Shown here: positions 7,615 to 16,370 of the stretch, in pieces
Layout of the letters: each line of letters starts with the position of its first letter
Numbering within the stretch: position 1 is the stretch's first letter
Origin: an uncultured Hungatella sp.
GTDB lineage: Bacteria; Bacillota; Clostridia; Lachnospirales; Lachnospiraceae
NCBI GenBank assembly: GCA_910588505.1
Contig: CAJUPQ010000026.1
Span: forward strand, 1-42,096
DNA: 42,096 nucleotides
Reading direction: 5' to 3'
Translations under genes and position numbers: made by a program
Notes under the pieces: model-generated
The model's database searches: none
Seen by the model: the letters and a program-made list of their open reading frames with translations, nothing else
What the model was told of the DNA's origin: nothing

Positions 7615-9128
7615 AGTCCTTTTTTGGTTGATACAGGAGTTTTTTGTGTAAAGGGAAGAAAGATTGAGATCTTTGTCTCCACATTTGGGATACTGGTGAT
7701 CTCTATATCTGCACTGCCGTGGAAATAGATCCGCAGTCTTGCGTAGACATTGGACAGTCCAAGTTTTTGTTCCGGATGTTTGGACTGCTTCATTTCCCTG
7801 CGGACTTGTTCCAGTTCTTCTTGTTTCAGGCCTGCGCCGTTGTCAATGATCCGGATGATCCCAAGGCTGTTTTCAGGATCGTATTCTGTTCGGATGGTTA
7901 CGTGCCCGTTTTTCAGATACATGCCCACGCCGTGGGTGATGGCGTTTTCCACAAGGGGCTGAAGGATCAGGGCGGGAACTGTGATGGCGTGGAAGGTTTC
8001 ATCCAGTTCAAAAGTAAATTGAATACGGCTTCCGAAGCGCTGTTCCAGCAGAGATACATAGATGCCCAGATTTTCTATTTCCCGGGACAGGGGAACTTCC
8101 CTTGCGGCAGAGTCCAGGGCATAGCGCAAAAGGGCTGCCGTGGAATCCAAAAGCTGGGAGGTCTGTTCCGCGTCCTCCATGTAGGCGGTCTGGGAGATCA
8201 TGTTCAGGGTGTTGAACAAAAAATGAGGATTTATCTGCATCTGCAGGGATTTTAGCTGGCTTGTCCGCAGAAGGTTGGTGATCTGCAGGTTTTCTACCTC
8301 TTTTTGGTGGAGCTTGATCTCAATGTCCGCGTGTTCCCGGATCTTTTCCATCTGTTCCTGGATGGTCTTTATCATGGAATTAAACACGCTGACCAAGATG
8401 TTCACCTCCTGGTTGGAGGCGCACCGGAGGGCGACTTCCCGATAATCTTCCACATGGGTCAGGCCGTATCCCTGGATGGAGGCGGTAAGTTCCTCAATAG
8501 GATCTACAATAGAGCGGGACAGCAAAAACGAGTAAACTATGTCAGCTCCGATCATTAAAAGGAGGAACAGGATAATAAGGGCCACAAAAAGGCGCTGTGC
8601 TTTCTGCAGGGATTCCATTTTCCGGTTGGTGTGTTCCAGGATCTGAACATTAAGGCTTCTAAATCCGGTGTTCAGGGTGTCGTAAATGCTTTCTGCTTTG
8701 TAGTAGGCCCTGTTTCGCCCCTGGGGCCGGGGAGAGGCCAGAACCTCTTTTAGAGCGGCGCCGTAATTTTGGAGCATCAGAGCAGTATCTTCCATGTCCC
8801 TTTGATAGACAGGATCGATCCGAATGTCCCCGAGGAGCATTGCGGAGCGCTCCAGGCTGGCCAGAGAAGCTTCCTCTGACGCCAGTATGGAGTCGTCACC
8901 CCTGGTGGCGTAGGCTGTCAGCTGGGAGTGGAGGCTTTCGAGGCCCCGGTAAAAATTGTGCAGTTCCAGCTGCTGCCGTCCAAGCCGGCGTTGCTGCAAG
9001 TTGGACAGAAGGCAGAACAGGATAACAGACACGGACAGGAGAAATACAAAGAAAATGTTCTGCGCAAAAAAGGTATTTAGTTTTCGCTCTGTGGTGTCAG
9101 CAGAAGATTTCCGTTGTACAGATGCCAT
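7611..9128 (-). CDS. Sensor histidine kinase (YesM/LytS type)
   Basis: Membrane sensor that phosphorylates the downstream regulator. Visible are a first membrane helix (about residues 24-42), an extracytoplasmic segment of about 130 residues, a second helix (about 180-203), a HAMP linker (about 205-260), the phospho-acceptor His in QINPHFLFNTLN, and an HATPase domain with the N box (ENAITHGVG), DNGAG and LGLSNVYARLR. The ATG at 9128 overlaps the end of the upstream binding-protein gene by 52 bases; no nearer start codon exists in frame, and GAGGG lies just upstream. It lies between a sugar-binding protein and an AraC-type regulator, so it is likely to take its input from the former. Confidence 0.93.
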   Translation of the reverse strand: MASVQRKSSADTTERKLNTFFAQNIFFVFLLSVSVILFCLLSNLQQRRLGRQQLELHNFYRGLESLHSQLTAYATRGDDSILASEEASLASLERSAMLLGDIRIDPVYQRDMEDTALMLQNYGAALKEVLASPRPQGRNRAYYKAESIYDTLNTGFRSLNVQILEHTNRKMESLQKAQRLFVALIILFLLLMIGADIVYSFLLSRSIVDPIEELTASIQGYGLTHVEDYREVALRCASNQEVNILVSVFNSMIKTIQEQMEKIREHADIEIKLHQKEVENLQITNLLRTSQLKSLQMQINPHFLFNTLNMISQTAYMEDAEQTSQLLDSTAALLRYALDSAAREVPLSREIENLGIYVSLLEQRFGSRIQFTFELDETFHAITVPALILQPLVENAITHGVGMYLKNGHVTIRTEYDPENSLGIIRIIDNGAGLKQEELEQVRREMKQSKHPEQKLGLSNVYARLRIYFHGSADIEITSIPNVETKISIFLPFTQKTPVSTKKGL

Positions 9129-10105
9129 GTGACGCCCTCGCTTTCGTATGGTGAGATCGTGTCTAAATTTTCTTTGGAGATGATGATATTTTCCAGATAG
9201 ATGGTATCCTCTTTGGGAGGGACGCCTTCTTTATGGTTTTTCAGGATCTCTACCGCCATTTGCCCCATGACGCCGCAGTCCTGGGTGATGGTACAGTGGT
9301 ATCGCCCGGACGCGATGTGATCTAAGATCTCGGCTGTGTGGCCGGAGACAATGACCCGCATGTGGTCGTACTGCGGCCCTAAGTCGCTGAGGATCTCCCC
9401 GGTTATGATGGAGGAGTATCCTTCGGCGCAGAAGATGGCGTTGATCTTGGGGTGATCTTTCAGGAGGGCAGGCAGCATCTCTCGGATGGTCAGAAGGCTG
9501 TAGTTGGCTTCCATGACAGCTTCCACGCGGCAGTCAGGATGAAGGGACAGCTGGTCTTCAAAGCCTTTTAGCCGCTGGCTTTGGTTTTCGCTGGAACTGC
9601 TTCCGATGAGCACCGCCGCGTAGAGCGGTTCTGATATGCCTAAGGTCATCTCTCTTCCGGCAGCCCGCCCCATCTCATAATTATTGGGGCCGATATAGCA
9701 GAGACGGTCCGTGTCAGGGTTGTCATTGTCAATGAGGATCACAGGGGTGCGGGCCCTGGAAGCTTCTTTTAAGGCGTTAACTACCGCGGGTTCGCTGCTT
9801 CCGGCGGTGATCAGTCCGTCGGGGCGGGCGTAGAGCTCCGACCGGATGGCCTGTCCCATGGAGACGGCGTCGGACTCCAGAAAGCCTGTAAACTTGGTGT
9901 TGGTGTGAAGCTGCTTGTCTGCCTGGAGCATCCCGTAAGCCGTGTTGCCCCAGTATCCCGCGTTGGCAAAAGGGCTGATGAAGGTGAACCGGTAATCATA
10001 GGAAAACTCCTCTGGTTTTGCTTTGTCAAATTGCAGGACCATGGAGAAGAAGATCCAGAAAAAGACAAAAAACAATAGGATAAGGCTGTTAAATGTTTTT
10101 TTCAT
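9077..10105 (-). CDS. Membrane-anchored sugar-binding protein (periplasmic-binding-protein type 1), sensor subunit
   Basis: Predicted extracytoplasmic ligand binder of the Peripla_BP_4 (ribose/xylose-binding) fold. The start at 10105 (342 residues) is set by GGAGG eight bases upstream; the open frame to 10342 has no ribosome site. An uncleaved-looking N-terminal hydrophobic helix (residues 6-22) would anchor it. Binding-fold segments include GLITAGSSEPAVVNAL, PVILIDNDNPD, YIGPNNYEMGRAAG, and INAIFCAEGYSSIITGEIL. It is the first gene of a three-gene operon with the kinase and regulator, as in three-component systems such as XylFII-LytS-YesN of clostridia. No permease or ATPase gene accompanies it, so a sensory rather than a transport role is inferred. 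Confidence 0.88.
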   Translation of the reverse strand: MKKTFNSLILLFFVFFWIFFSMVLQFDKAKPEEFSYDYRFTFISPFANAGYWGNTAYGMLQADKQLHTNTKFTGFLESDAVSMGQAIRSELYARPDGLITAGSSEPAVVNALKEASRARTPVILIDNDNPDTDRLCYIGPNNYEMGRAAGREMTLGISEPLYAAVLIGSSSSENQSQRLKGFEDQLSLHPDCRVEAVMEANYSLLTIREMLPALLKDHPKINAIFCAEGYSSIITGEILSDLGPQYDHMRVIVSGHTAEILDHIASGRYHCTITQDCGVMGQMAVEILKNHKEGVPPKEDTIYLENIIISKENLDTISPYESEGVTWHLYNGNLLLTPQSEN

Positions 10106-10198
10106 TAAGGTTCCTCCCTGCTGCCGGCGCGGACATTTTTTCAAACACACTCTAGCATAAATAGGCGGGGACTGCAAGAAGGAATTGCGACGTAGTCC

Positions 10199-10254
10199 CA
10201 TGTTTGCAAAATTTGGCATAAGGACAAGATCGTGCATATTTTTTGGCAAACATG
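10199..10254. promoter_or_regulatory. 9-base inverted repeat between divergent genes, possible operator
   Basis: CATGTTTGC (10199-10207) recurs inverted as GCAAACATG (10246-10254), perfectly, with 38 bases between. It lies between the sensor operon (minus) and the lipoprotein hydrolase gene (plus). It could be a regulator site, for example of the neighbouring AraC-type regulator, but this is a guess. Confidence 0.3.
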
Positions 10255-10300
10255 TACAGGGAAGTGTCAAAAACTTGGAGATGATTTGTGCGGGTTTGGA

Positions 10301-10309
10301 TGGTATGAT
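10301..10309 (+). promoter_or_regulatory. extended -10 promoter of the lipoprotein hydrolase
   Basis: TGGTATGAT is an extended -10 element (TGn plus TATGAT). No good -35 lies 16-18 bases upstream, which fits an activator-dependent or extended-10 promoter. A GC-rich hairpin (GGCGGCC...GGCGCC) lies in the short leader. Confidence 0.4.
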
Positions 10310-10360
10310 AGTGCTATGAACAGGCGGCCTAAAAGGCGCCAAAAAATAGGAGGAGATAGT

Positions 10361-11833
10361 ATGATGAAAAGAACATTATCCGCGGCTTTGATCTGTATGA
10401 TGGCAGCGTCCGTGATGGGCGGCTGCGGGGACGGCGCGCAGGAGACGAAAGCGCCAGAGACTCAGGCAGAGCCCCAGACTTCTGCCCAGGAGACTGCGGA
10501 ATCTGAGACAGAGACGGAAGCAGAAAGCGAGAAGAAGGAGAGCGGGGATACTTATGGCTGCCAGCTGTATGGAACGGTAACCGACGCGGGACAGGTGGTC
10601 AGCGAGATGGTTATTGATTTCGGGGACAGCAAAAAGGTGACTAATGTGGAGAATGATACATTTACGGTTCATGCCACAGCGTCTGTGAAGGAATTTTTAG
10701 AGGGGACGGACCTGGAAAGTTACGGAGATTATGACATTGACCGGAAGATCGTGAAGACGGAGACAGACGGGCAGAAGGTGATCCTTTATTTTGACCAGTC
10801 AGAGGGAGCGACCCTGGCTTACACGTCAGGTTCCAGAAATTATCCGGCTGATCTGACCTACACCATTATCCAGAACAAGCCAGTCACTCTGACCGCGGCT
10901 GACGGGACTATGCTTGAGGAGGAGTACACGGCGGAGTATACCTGCGACAATACGGTGGAGGATGAGGAGACAGCCAAGTTTGAGTCCGTGCTTGTGGACG
11001 GGGGGATCAATTATCAGTTCTATAATGCAGGCGAGGGGGCTGACAAGCTTGTAATCTGGTTCCACGGAAACGGGGAGGGAGATCTTTTGGAGTCCCGGAA
11101 CAATGTGGCTCAGATCCTTGGCAACCGGGGCGGCGTGGCCTGGGCCAGCGATGAGTTCCAGGAGATTTTGGGCAAAGCCCACGTGATGGCTTTCCAGGCG
11201 CCGGATACCTGGTACTACGCCCAGAGAGACGGGCTTCTTGAAAAGGCTGCGGATGAGATCAAAGAAGTGGTGGAGAAGTACAAGGTAGATCCTGGGAAAG
11301 TTCTTGTGGCAGGGTGTTCCGCGGGAGGGTACATGACCTCCAGAATGCTCATCGCTCACCCGGAGCTGTTTGCGGCTGCCGTGATAAACTGTCCGGCCTA
11401 TGATGTGGCAAGCGACCGGGGCGGCGAGACGCCTACGGATGAGGAGCTGAAGGCCATCAAGGACTCCGGCGTTCCTGTCTGGCTGGTACAGGGGGAGACG
11501 GACAGCGTGGTTGCCACGGAGGAGTGTTCTAAGCGGCTGTTTGCTATCCTGACCGAGGGACAGGAGGTGACAGAGACGGCGGTGAAACAGGAGATGGAGC
11601 AGGATTCGGATTTTACCACCTATGAGACTGCTGACGGCAAGTACAAATTGTCGCTGTATGAAACCACAGAGGATGATAAGCTGCGGTTTGCGGAGGACTA
11701 TGACCGGGATGGGGAGATGACGGAGGTGCTGTACAGCAACCATTGGTCCTGGATCTATACTTTGAAGAATAATCCGCAGGCGGCGGACGGGACGCATATT
11801 GTGGACTGGGCTGCCGGGTTTGTTAATAAATAG
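10361..11833 (+). CDS. Lipoprotein alpha/beta-hydrolase (esterase/PHB-depolymerase-like)
   Basis: Surface lipoprotein with a predicted serine-hydrolase fold. The start ATG at 10361 follows AGGAGGAGAT. A lipobox (ASVMGGC, Cys at about residue 21) is followed by a Glu/Thr/Ala-rich linker. The N-terminal half of the mature protein (about residues 60-210) is a beta-rich accessory domain. The catalytic domain shows the oxyanion segment WFHGNGEGD, the nucleophile elbow VAGCSAGGYM (GxSxG), the acid in VQGETDSVV, and a likely His in LYSNHWSWIY. The substrate is unknown; polyester, feruloyl or peptide bonds are all possible in this family. It lies divergent from the sugar-sensing operon and ends at a strong terminator; 490 residues. 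Confidence 0.85.
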   Translation: MMKRTLSAALICMMAASVMGGCGDGAQETKAPETQAEPQTSAQETAESETETEAESEKKESGDTYGCQLYGTVTDAGQVVSEMVIDFGDSKKVTNVENDTFTVHATASVKEFLEGTDLESYGDYDIDRKIVKTETDGQKVILYFDQSEGATLAYTSGSRNYPADLTYTIIQNKPVTLTAADGTMLEEEYTAEYTCDNTVEDEETAKFESVLVDGGINYQFYNAGEGADKLVIWFHGNGEGDLLESRNNVAQILGNRGGVAWASDEFQEILGKAHVMAFQAPDTWYYAQRDGLLEKAADEIKEVVEKYKVDPGKVLVAGCSAGGYMTSRMLIAHPELFAAAVINCPAYDVASDRGGETPTDEELKAIKDSGVPVWLVQGETDSVVATEECSKRLFAILTEGQEVTETAVKQEMEQDSDFTTYETADGKYKLSLYETTEDDKLRFAEDYDRDGEMTEVLYSNHWSWIYTLKNNPQAADGTHIVDWAAGFVNK

Positions 11834-11846
11834 GATATGACGGGGA

Positions 11847-11874
11847 AGGAGCTGCCTGGGGGCGGCTCCTTTTG
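11847..11874 (+). terminator. terminator after the lipoprotein hydrolase
   Basis: AGGAGCTGCC (11847-11856) pairs with GGCGGCTCCT (11861-11870, one G-U) around a TGGG tetraloop, followed by TTTTG. Confidence 0.8.
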
Positions 11875-11912
11875 TTGGCTTTTGGAAGGTTTTCAGGAAG
11901 GGAAAGAAGGGA

Positions 11913-11942
11913 TTGACATTCCTTTGAGGGGTGGGATAAAAT
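11913..11942 (+). promoter_or_regulatory. promoter left in front of a broken ATPase gene
   Basis: TTGACA (11913-11918), 18 bases, TAAAAT (11937-11942). It lies about 65 bases upstream of the ATPase remnant start, so the remnant may still be transcribed. Confidence 0.5.
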
Positions 11943-12007
11943 TGGGGGGGAGAAGTATTTGGGAAAGCAGGATAGATAGACCGATAATGTGGAAGGGAGA
12001 TAGTTTG

Positions 12008-12407
12008 ATGTTGCTGCAGACGTTGAAGCTTCATAATTTCAGATGCTTTTCGGATATCCGTGCGGATTTTAGAGAGCGGCTAACTGTCCTTGTGGGAGGG
12101 AACGGAACAGGGAAGCAAAAATGACGATCCAGCAGTATCAGTACAGGAAAGAGATACCGGAATATCGCGCTGTGTGCCAGGCTATGGAACAATGTTTTCA
12201 GGGAATTACCGGGTGTAAACAGGCCCTGCCAGAGAATAGAAAAAGGGTTTTAGAGGAATTGCTTTTAGACATCAGAAAAAATATTCGGATGCGGAAAGTG
12301 ATATTCGCTCATAGTGCAAAAGAGGGCTTAAGAAGTTTTTGGAGCAAAAGGAATATAAGGAGCCGTATGTTGGAATTTTGATCGCTTGGCTGGAGAAGCA
12401 TGTATAG
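12008..12407 (+). pseudogene. Remnant of a RecF/SMC-like AAA ATPase gene
   Basis: The first 36 codons (12008-12115) are the N-terminus of a RecF-like ATPase: LKLHNFRCF, then the P-loop LVGGNGTGK, after which the frame stops within two codons. From 12121 a different frame gives a peptide starting TIQQYQYRKEIPEYRAV, which resembles an internal segment of such ATPases as remembered, so the middle of the gene seems deleted. The frame then shifts at an A6 run (12276-12281): the next frame reads KKYSDAESDIRS, hits TAG at 12312-12314, and continues as LKKFLEQKEYKEPYVG to a stop at 12405-12407. One deletion, one frameshift and one nonsense change thus explain the stretch. Related ATPases occur in DNA repair and in defence modules; the original role is not known. 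Confidence 0.6.
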
Positions 12408-12445
12408 CAGCTGATACATAATGATATGAATTTGAGGAGGAAAAC

Positions 12446-13981
12446 ATGATTACAGACCGTCTATATGAGTTAGCATTCCAATACAAGAAGACCAAATTGT
12501 GGGAAAAGATAAGAAATCTTCAGATCTTTGCCGTAAAGCTGTCCGACGGCCGGACAGGCTACATCTCCATCATGGGAGACAATGGCTTCTGCCATGGGGT
12601 GTGCCTGTACATAGGGGATGAGGGTTATTGGGCGTTTCGGAATCTGTGGAAAGAGGGAGGGTGCATACTCTATGATCTGGAGTATGACAAGGAAGGCATG
12701 GAGCTGAAATGTCTGCAGTGTGTCTTTGAGAAAAAGGATATGCTTTCTGCCAACGAATATGAAGAGATCAAAACCTATACCCGGTCCCACGGCATGAGGC
12801 TGGCAGGAAAGTACGCGTATCCCAGATTCCAGAAACGCGAGCCATACTGTCTGCCGTGGGAGCTGCAGACAGAGGAGGAGACGGACTGCCTGTGTCAAGG
12901 TTTGTCCGCAGCCATTGAGATGGCCAACTTCTTGGAGGGGACCACCCGGAATGAGTTTTATTTGGAGGATATGGACGGGGCCACAGTGGAGATCCCTATG
13001 CTGGAACAAAAAGACGGCGCCTACGTTCTGGCAAAGACCAGGCTGCCGGAGAATGAGCCGCCCAGATGGCCGGAGCCGAAACAGTACAATGAGATCGCTA
13101 TGGCCAGCCTGAAAAAGGCCCGGAGGGAGGGAACCTGGCAGTGCCAGATCATGCGGCTTATGGAGCTTGTACAGGAGGACCCGGAAGAAATACCTGCGTT
13201 CCCGGCGCAGCTGTTGGCTGTGGATGTTAAATCAGGCCATATCCTGCCTTTAGCGCCTGCGGTCCACTATGAGAAGGAACCGGAGGAGCTGTTTAACAGG
13301 ATGCTGGAGGCATTTGCGCAGCAGGGGGTATGTCCTGAAAAAGTGGAAGTGAGCGATGAGGCTACATTTGCGTTTTTCAGAGCTCTCTCCGAGAAATTGG
13401 GAGTTGCGGTAGCTATGCGGGACGAACTGCCAGAACTGGAAGACGTCCGTGAAGATCTTTTGGATATGGATCCGAATCCGGTGATGGATGAATTTGACTC
13501 TTTGCTGGATCTGCTGGAAGGAGAACAGTCCCAGGCAAAAGCAAAAGGGAGGAAGAAGACTGCAAATGAATCCTATGTCATCAGCGTTTCTCTTGGAAGA
13601 GGGTGTTACCGCCATATCCGGATCTCTGGGAAATGCTCTTTATGGGATCTGCACTGCGCTATTATAGATGCCTTTGAGTTTGACGATGACCATGCCCACG
13701 CGTTCTTTATGGACAATGTGAAGTGGAGCGATCGGGACAGCTACTATACGGAGGCCATAGGGGAGGGAAGACCGACTACGGAAAAGACTCGTATTGGCAG
13801 CGTGGGGCTGTATAAAGGGATGGCATTTAAATACGTGTTTGATTTTGGAGACGAGTGGGTGTTCCAGTGCAAGGTGCTTAAGGTGGAGACGGGGGATTCA
13901 GGGGAGGCTGTGGTTATAAAAAGCAAGGGGGAAGCTCCTTCTCAGTACGGCGATGCGGACGACGAGTGGGACGATGAGTAG
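12446..13981 (+). CDS. Plasmid pRiA4b ORF-3-like domain protein
   Basis: Molecular function unknown. The start at 12446 follows GAGGAGG. The N-terminal part (about residues 1-330) is a cytoplasmic domain with no signal peptide or membrane segment and no motif that I recognise. The C-terminal part (about residues 380-500) matches the pRiA4b ORF-3 (IS1096 passenger-like) family: SVSLGRGCYRHIRISG, LHCAIIDAFEFDDDHAHAFF, and MAFKYVFDFGDEWVFQCKV. Proteins of this family often occur singly in Firmicute genomes and in accessory regions. It follows the broken ATPase gene directly. Length is 511 residues. Confidence 0.75.
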   Translation: MITDRLYELAFQYKKTKLWEKIRNLQIFAVKLSDGRTGYISIMGDNGFCHGVCLYIGDEGYWAFRNLWKEGGCILYDLEYDKEGMELKCLQCVFEKKDMLSANEYEEIKTYTRSHGMRLAGKYAYPRFQKREPYCLPWELQTEEETDCLCQGLSAAIEMANFLEGTTRNEFYLEDMDGATVEIPMLEQKDGAYVLAKTRLPENEPPRWPEPKQYNEIAMASLKKARREGTWQCQIMRLMELVQEDPEEIPAFPAQLLAVDVKSGHILPLAPAVHYEKEPEELFNRMLEAFAQQGVCPEKVEVSDEATFAFFRALSEKLGVAVAMRDELPELEDVREDLLDMDPNPVMDEFDSLLDLLEGEQSQAKAKGRKKTANESYVISVSLGRGCYRHIRISGKCSLWDLHCAIIDAFEFDDDHAHAFFMDNVKWSDRDSYYTEAIGEGRPTTEKTRIGSVGLYKGMAFKYVFDFGDEWVFQCKVLKVETGDSGEAVVIKSKGEAPSQYGDADDEWDDE

Positions 13982-14158
13982 ACGGATGCGCGGATAGAGG
14001 AAGACCCGGAGAACTGCAGCCGTAAAAAAGAATATTAAACTTACCTTAAGATGCTTGCTTTTTCCCAGGATTTGGATTACTCTAAGGAAGGACCGCAGCC
14101 GGCAGGTTTGGCTTTGCGGACCAGAAGGATCATGAAAAATTCAGGGGGAGGAGAGGTA

Positions 14159-15286
14159 TTGAGAAGCATTAAAAAAAGGAATAGGTCAAGGATCCTGACT
14201 GCGGCGGCAGTTATGTCGCTTATGTGGTCTGTTTTGGCCTTTGCGGAGGAGACGCAGCAGGATCCGCCCCGCAATCAGTGGATCGACATGGAGAAAGGGC
14301 CTGGGGAGGCCCGCTGGGTGGATGAAAACGGCGTGATCTCGGAAACGCCGGGGATGAAGCCCGGGCAGGTTCAGCAGAAGGATGATTTTAGGCCGGTTGG
14401 ACCTGGCTATGTTCAGCAGACTGAAAAACAAGAGGCGGACCAGAACGATCAGGACAGGGCGGCGGGAACCGGCCAGAGCAGTCAGGACGGGGCGGACGAA
14501 GGGGCAGGACAGAGCGATCCGGATATCGCGGCCCAAGAAGCAGGGCAGAACAGTCAGGATATGGCAGCGGAAGAAGCAAACCGGCAGACTGCGGGAAACG
14601 GGGGCGGTGAGACCGGCCAGCCGGCGCAGGATGCATCTTTAGCGGAAGCGGGCCAGCAGACCAGTGGCCGGGCGATCGATCCTGGCCGTCCCATGGTGGC
14701 GCTGACGTTTGACGACGGCCCTTATGCCCCGGTGGGTAACCAGATCATGGACTGCCTGGCCGCCTATGGAGGAAAAGCCACTTTTTATGTGGTGGGCAAC
14801 CGCTGCGCTTCCTATCAGGCGGAGATGCAGCGGATGGCGGCAGAGGGCCATGAGATCGGCAATCACACTTATGAGCACAAATATCTTAATAAATTAAGTC
14901 CTGACCAGATTCAGTATCAGGTCAATAAGGGAACAGAGGCCATTCTGACAGCCAGCGGGGTGGCTCCGGCTACGGTGCGTTTGCCTGGAGGCAACAAAAA
15001 CGCTACAGTGCTGGCCAATGTTCAGGCGCCTATTATCATGTGGAGCATTGACACATTGGACTGGAAGACAAGAAACACCCAGAGCACAGTGGACAAGGTT
15101 TTGGGAGATGTGAGGGACGGAGATATCATCCTGATGCATGAGCTGTACAGACAGACAGGCGACGCGGCGGCGCAGATCATACCTGCCCTGGTGGAACGGG
15201 GATTTCAGCTGGTGACGGTCAGTGAACTGGCGCAGTACCGGGGCGGGCTTCAGGGCGGTCATGTATACAGCGCTTTCCGTCCGTAA
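14159..15286 (+). CDS. Exported polysaccharide deacetylase (NodB domain, possibly peptidoglycan GlcNAc deacetylase)
   Basis: Likely removes acetyl groups from cell-wall or extracellular N-acetylated glycans. I place the start at the TTG at 14159, preceded by GGAGGAGAGG, giving a signal peptide with a basic start (RSIKKRNRSR) and hydrophobic core ending AFA; an ATG at 14132 with a weaker site is possible. After a Gln/Ala/Asp-rich linker with imperfect repeats of the type GQ-S/N-SQD-EAGQ (about residues 75-170), the NodB domain (about 180-360) has TFDDGP (metal Asp), NHTYEH (metal His pair), VRLPGGNKN, SIDTLDW and ILMHE. All catalytic motifs appear intact. Followed by a terminator. Confidence 0.88.
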   Translation: MRSIKKRNRSRILTAAAVMSLMWSVLAFAEETQQDPPRNQWIDMEKGPGEARWVDENGVISETPGMKPGQVQQKDDFRPVGPGYVQQTEKQEADQNDQDRAAGTGQSSQDGADEGAGQSDPDIAAQEAGQNSQDMAAEEANRQTAGNGGGETGQPAQDASLAEAGQQTSGRAIDPGRPMVALTFDDGPYAPVGNQIMDCLAAYGGKATFYVVGNRCASYQAEMQRMAAEGHEIGNHTYEHKYLNKLSPDQIQYQVNKGTEAILTASGVAPATVRLPGGNKNATVLANVQAPIIMWSIDTLDWKTRNTQSTVDKVLGDVRDGDIILMHELYRQTGDAAAQIIPALVERGFQLVTVSELAQYRGGLQGGHVYSAFRP

Positions 15287-15312
15287 ATTAGCAACCAGAA
15301 GAAATAAATGAG

Positions 15313-15360
15313 ACAGAGGGAAACCCCATAGATAGGGCTGTGGAGATTCCCTCTGTTTTT
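15313..15360 (+). terminator. terminator between converging genes
   Basis: ACAGAGGGAA (15313-15322) pairs with TTCCCTCTGT (15347-15356), followed by TTTTT. It closes the deacetylase gene. Confidence 0.8.
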
Positions 15361-15369
15361 GTGTATTTT

Positions 15370-16176
15370 TTACAGGATACTGGCCTTTAGGATCTTGTTC
15401 AGCCCTTTGAAACACAGAAATGCCCCAACACAGATGGATATGAGATAGATCCCGATCCCCGGGATCACGCCCAGAGCCAGGGAGATCTGATGGAAGACCA
15501 CCTGAGTTATGGGGTAGTAAGGTGAGATGTAAAACATATCCGCCTTTCCTCCCGTAAATACATTGACAGCGGTTGCAATGAGGCAGAACGCAAAAAACAG
15601 GGGAATCGTGTAGAGGAAATCCCGTGTTGTCCGCCCTGCCAGGCCGCAGCCAGCACAGAAGAATGACAAAAATACCAGAAAAATATGCCACACAAGCCCA
15701 TGAAGCGTCAAGGTCCAGTATGGATGCATCAGTCCGGAGGGTTCTGCCAGGGCCATGATCCCTCCCAGAAGTCCGAAAGATTCCAGATAGGCGGCGGCTG
15801 TCCTTCGCGGTGTCCCCTGGCCAAGCAGAGGAAATACCAGGCACAAGTACATCGGGGTACTGCACAGCTGAAAGGGAAAATACCACCAGTCATAGCACCC
15901 GTGATTAACCACTTCATAGATAAATAGCTGCTTATACACTTCGCTGACCCCAAGGATGACTCCGCAGTTCCACAGGATAAGACTGGCATGAGCCTTGTGG
16001 CGCCTCCCAAGAAAGGCGGCCAGAAAGCCTGAGGCAGCGAGTCCAAGAAGGGAGAAGATAATGTGGAAGGCAGACCAGGGCGCAGGGGGAGTCATGGGCC
16101 ACGCGGTTTTTTGGAGCAGATCAAAAAGGAATGTCGGCTCGGTCTGCGCCGCGGTAAAGATCATGTCAATCCTCAT
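15370..16176 (-). CDS. YwaF/TIGR02206-family integral membrane protein
   Basis: Function not established. The start at 16176 (268 residues) has AAAGGAGGG upstream; the longer frame to 16224 is unsupported. About seven hydrophobic segments are visible. Family-like features are WWYFPFQLCSTPMYLCL in the middle, MHPYWTLTLHGLVWH, and ADMFYISPYYP near the end, which recall the YwaF (TMEM164-like) family of Firmicutes. It stands alone, convergent with the deacetylase gene and divergent from the amino-acid transporter operon. Confidence 0.7.
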   Translation of the reverse strand: MRIDMIFTAAQTEPTFLFDLLQKTAWPMTPPAPWSAFHIIFSLLGLAASGFLAAFLGRRHKAHASLILWNCGVILGVSEVYKQLFIYEVVNHGCYDWWYFPFQLCSTPMYLCLVFPLLGQGTPRRTAAAYLESFGLLGGIMALAEPSGLMHPYWTLTLHGLVWHIFLVFLSFFCAGCGLAGRTTRDFLYTIPLFFAFCLIATAVNVFTGGKADMFYISPYYPITQVVFHQISLALGVIPGIGIYLISICVGAFLCFKGLNKILKASIL

Positions 16177-16335
16177 GGTAATCCCTCCTTTGAAGCTCTT
16201 TTTGCCTGGCAGAACGTAATACAATCATGAAAAGTATACCCCATATTTTATGCAGAATCAACGCCTTTCCACGTTAGAAGGGCAGAAGAATGTGGAAGCG
16301 CGGGCATTTGACAGCAGATTTGGTAAAAATTTTAC

Positions 16336-16363
16336 TTGATTAATCTGAAAAATGCTATATAAT
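16336..16363 (+). promoter_or_regulatory. promoter of the amino-acid ABC transporter operon
   Basis: TTGATT (16336-16341), 16 bases, then a perfect TATAAT (16358-16363). The transcript would begin near 16370. Confidence 0.65.
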
Positions 16364-16370
16364 GGATTAC

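Noticed and set aside
10826..12034. Minus-strand frame of 402 codons opposite the lipoprotein hydrolase
   Set aside because: His/Leu/Pro-rich composition typical of antisense frames in GC-rich codons; no motifs or start signals, and the plus-strand gene has a full catalytic triad.
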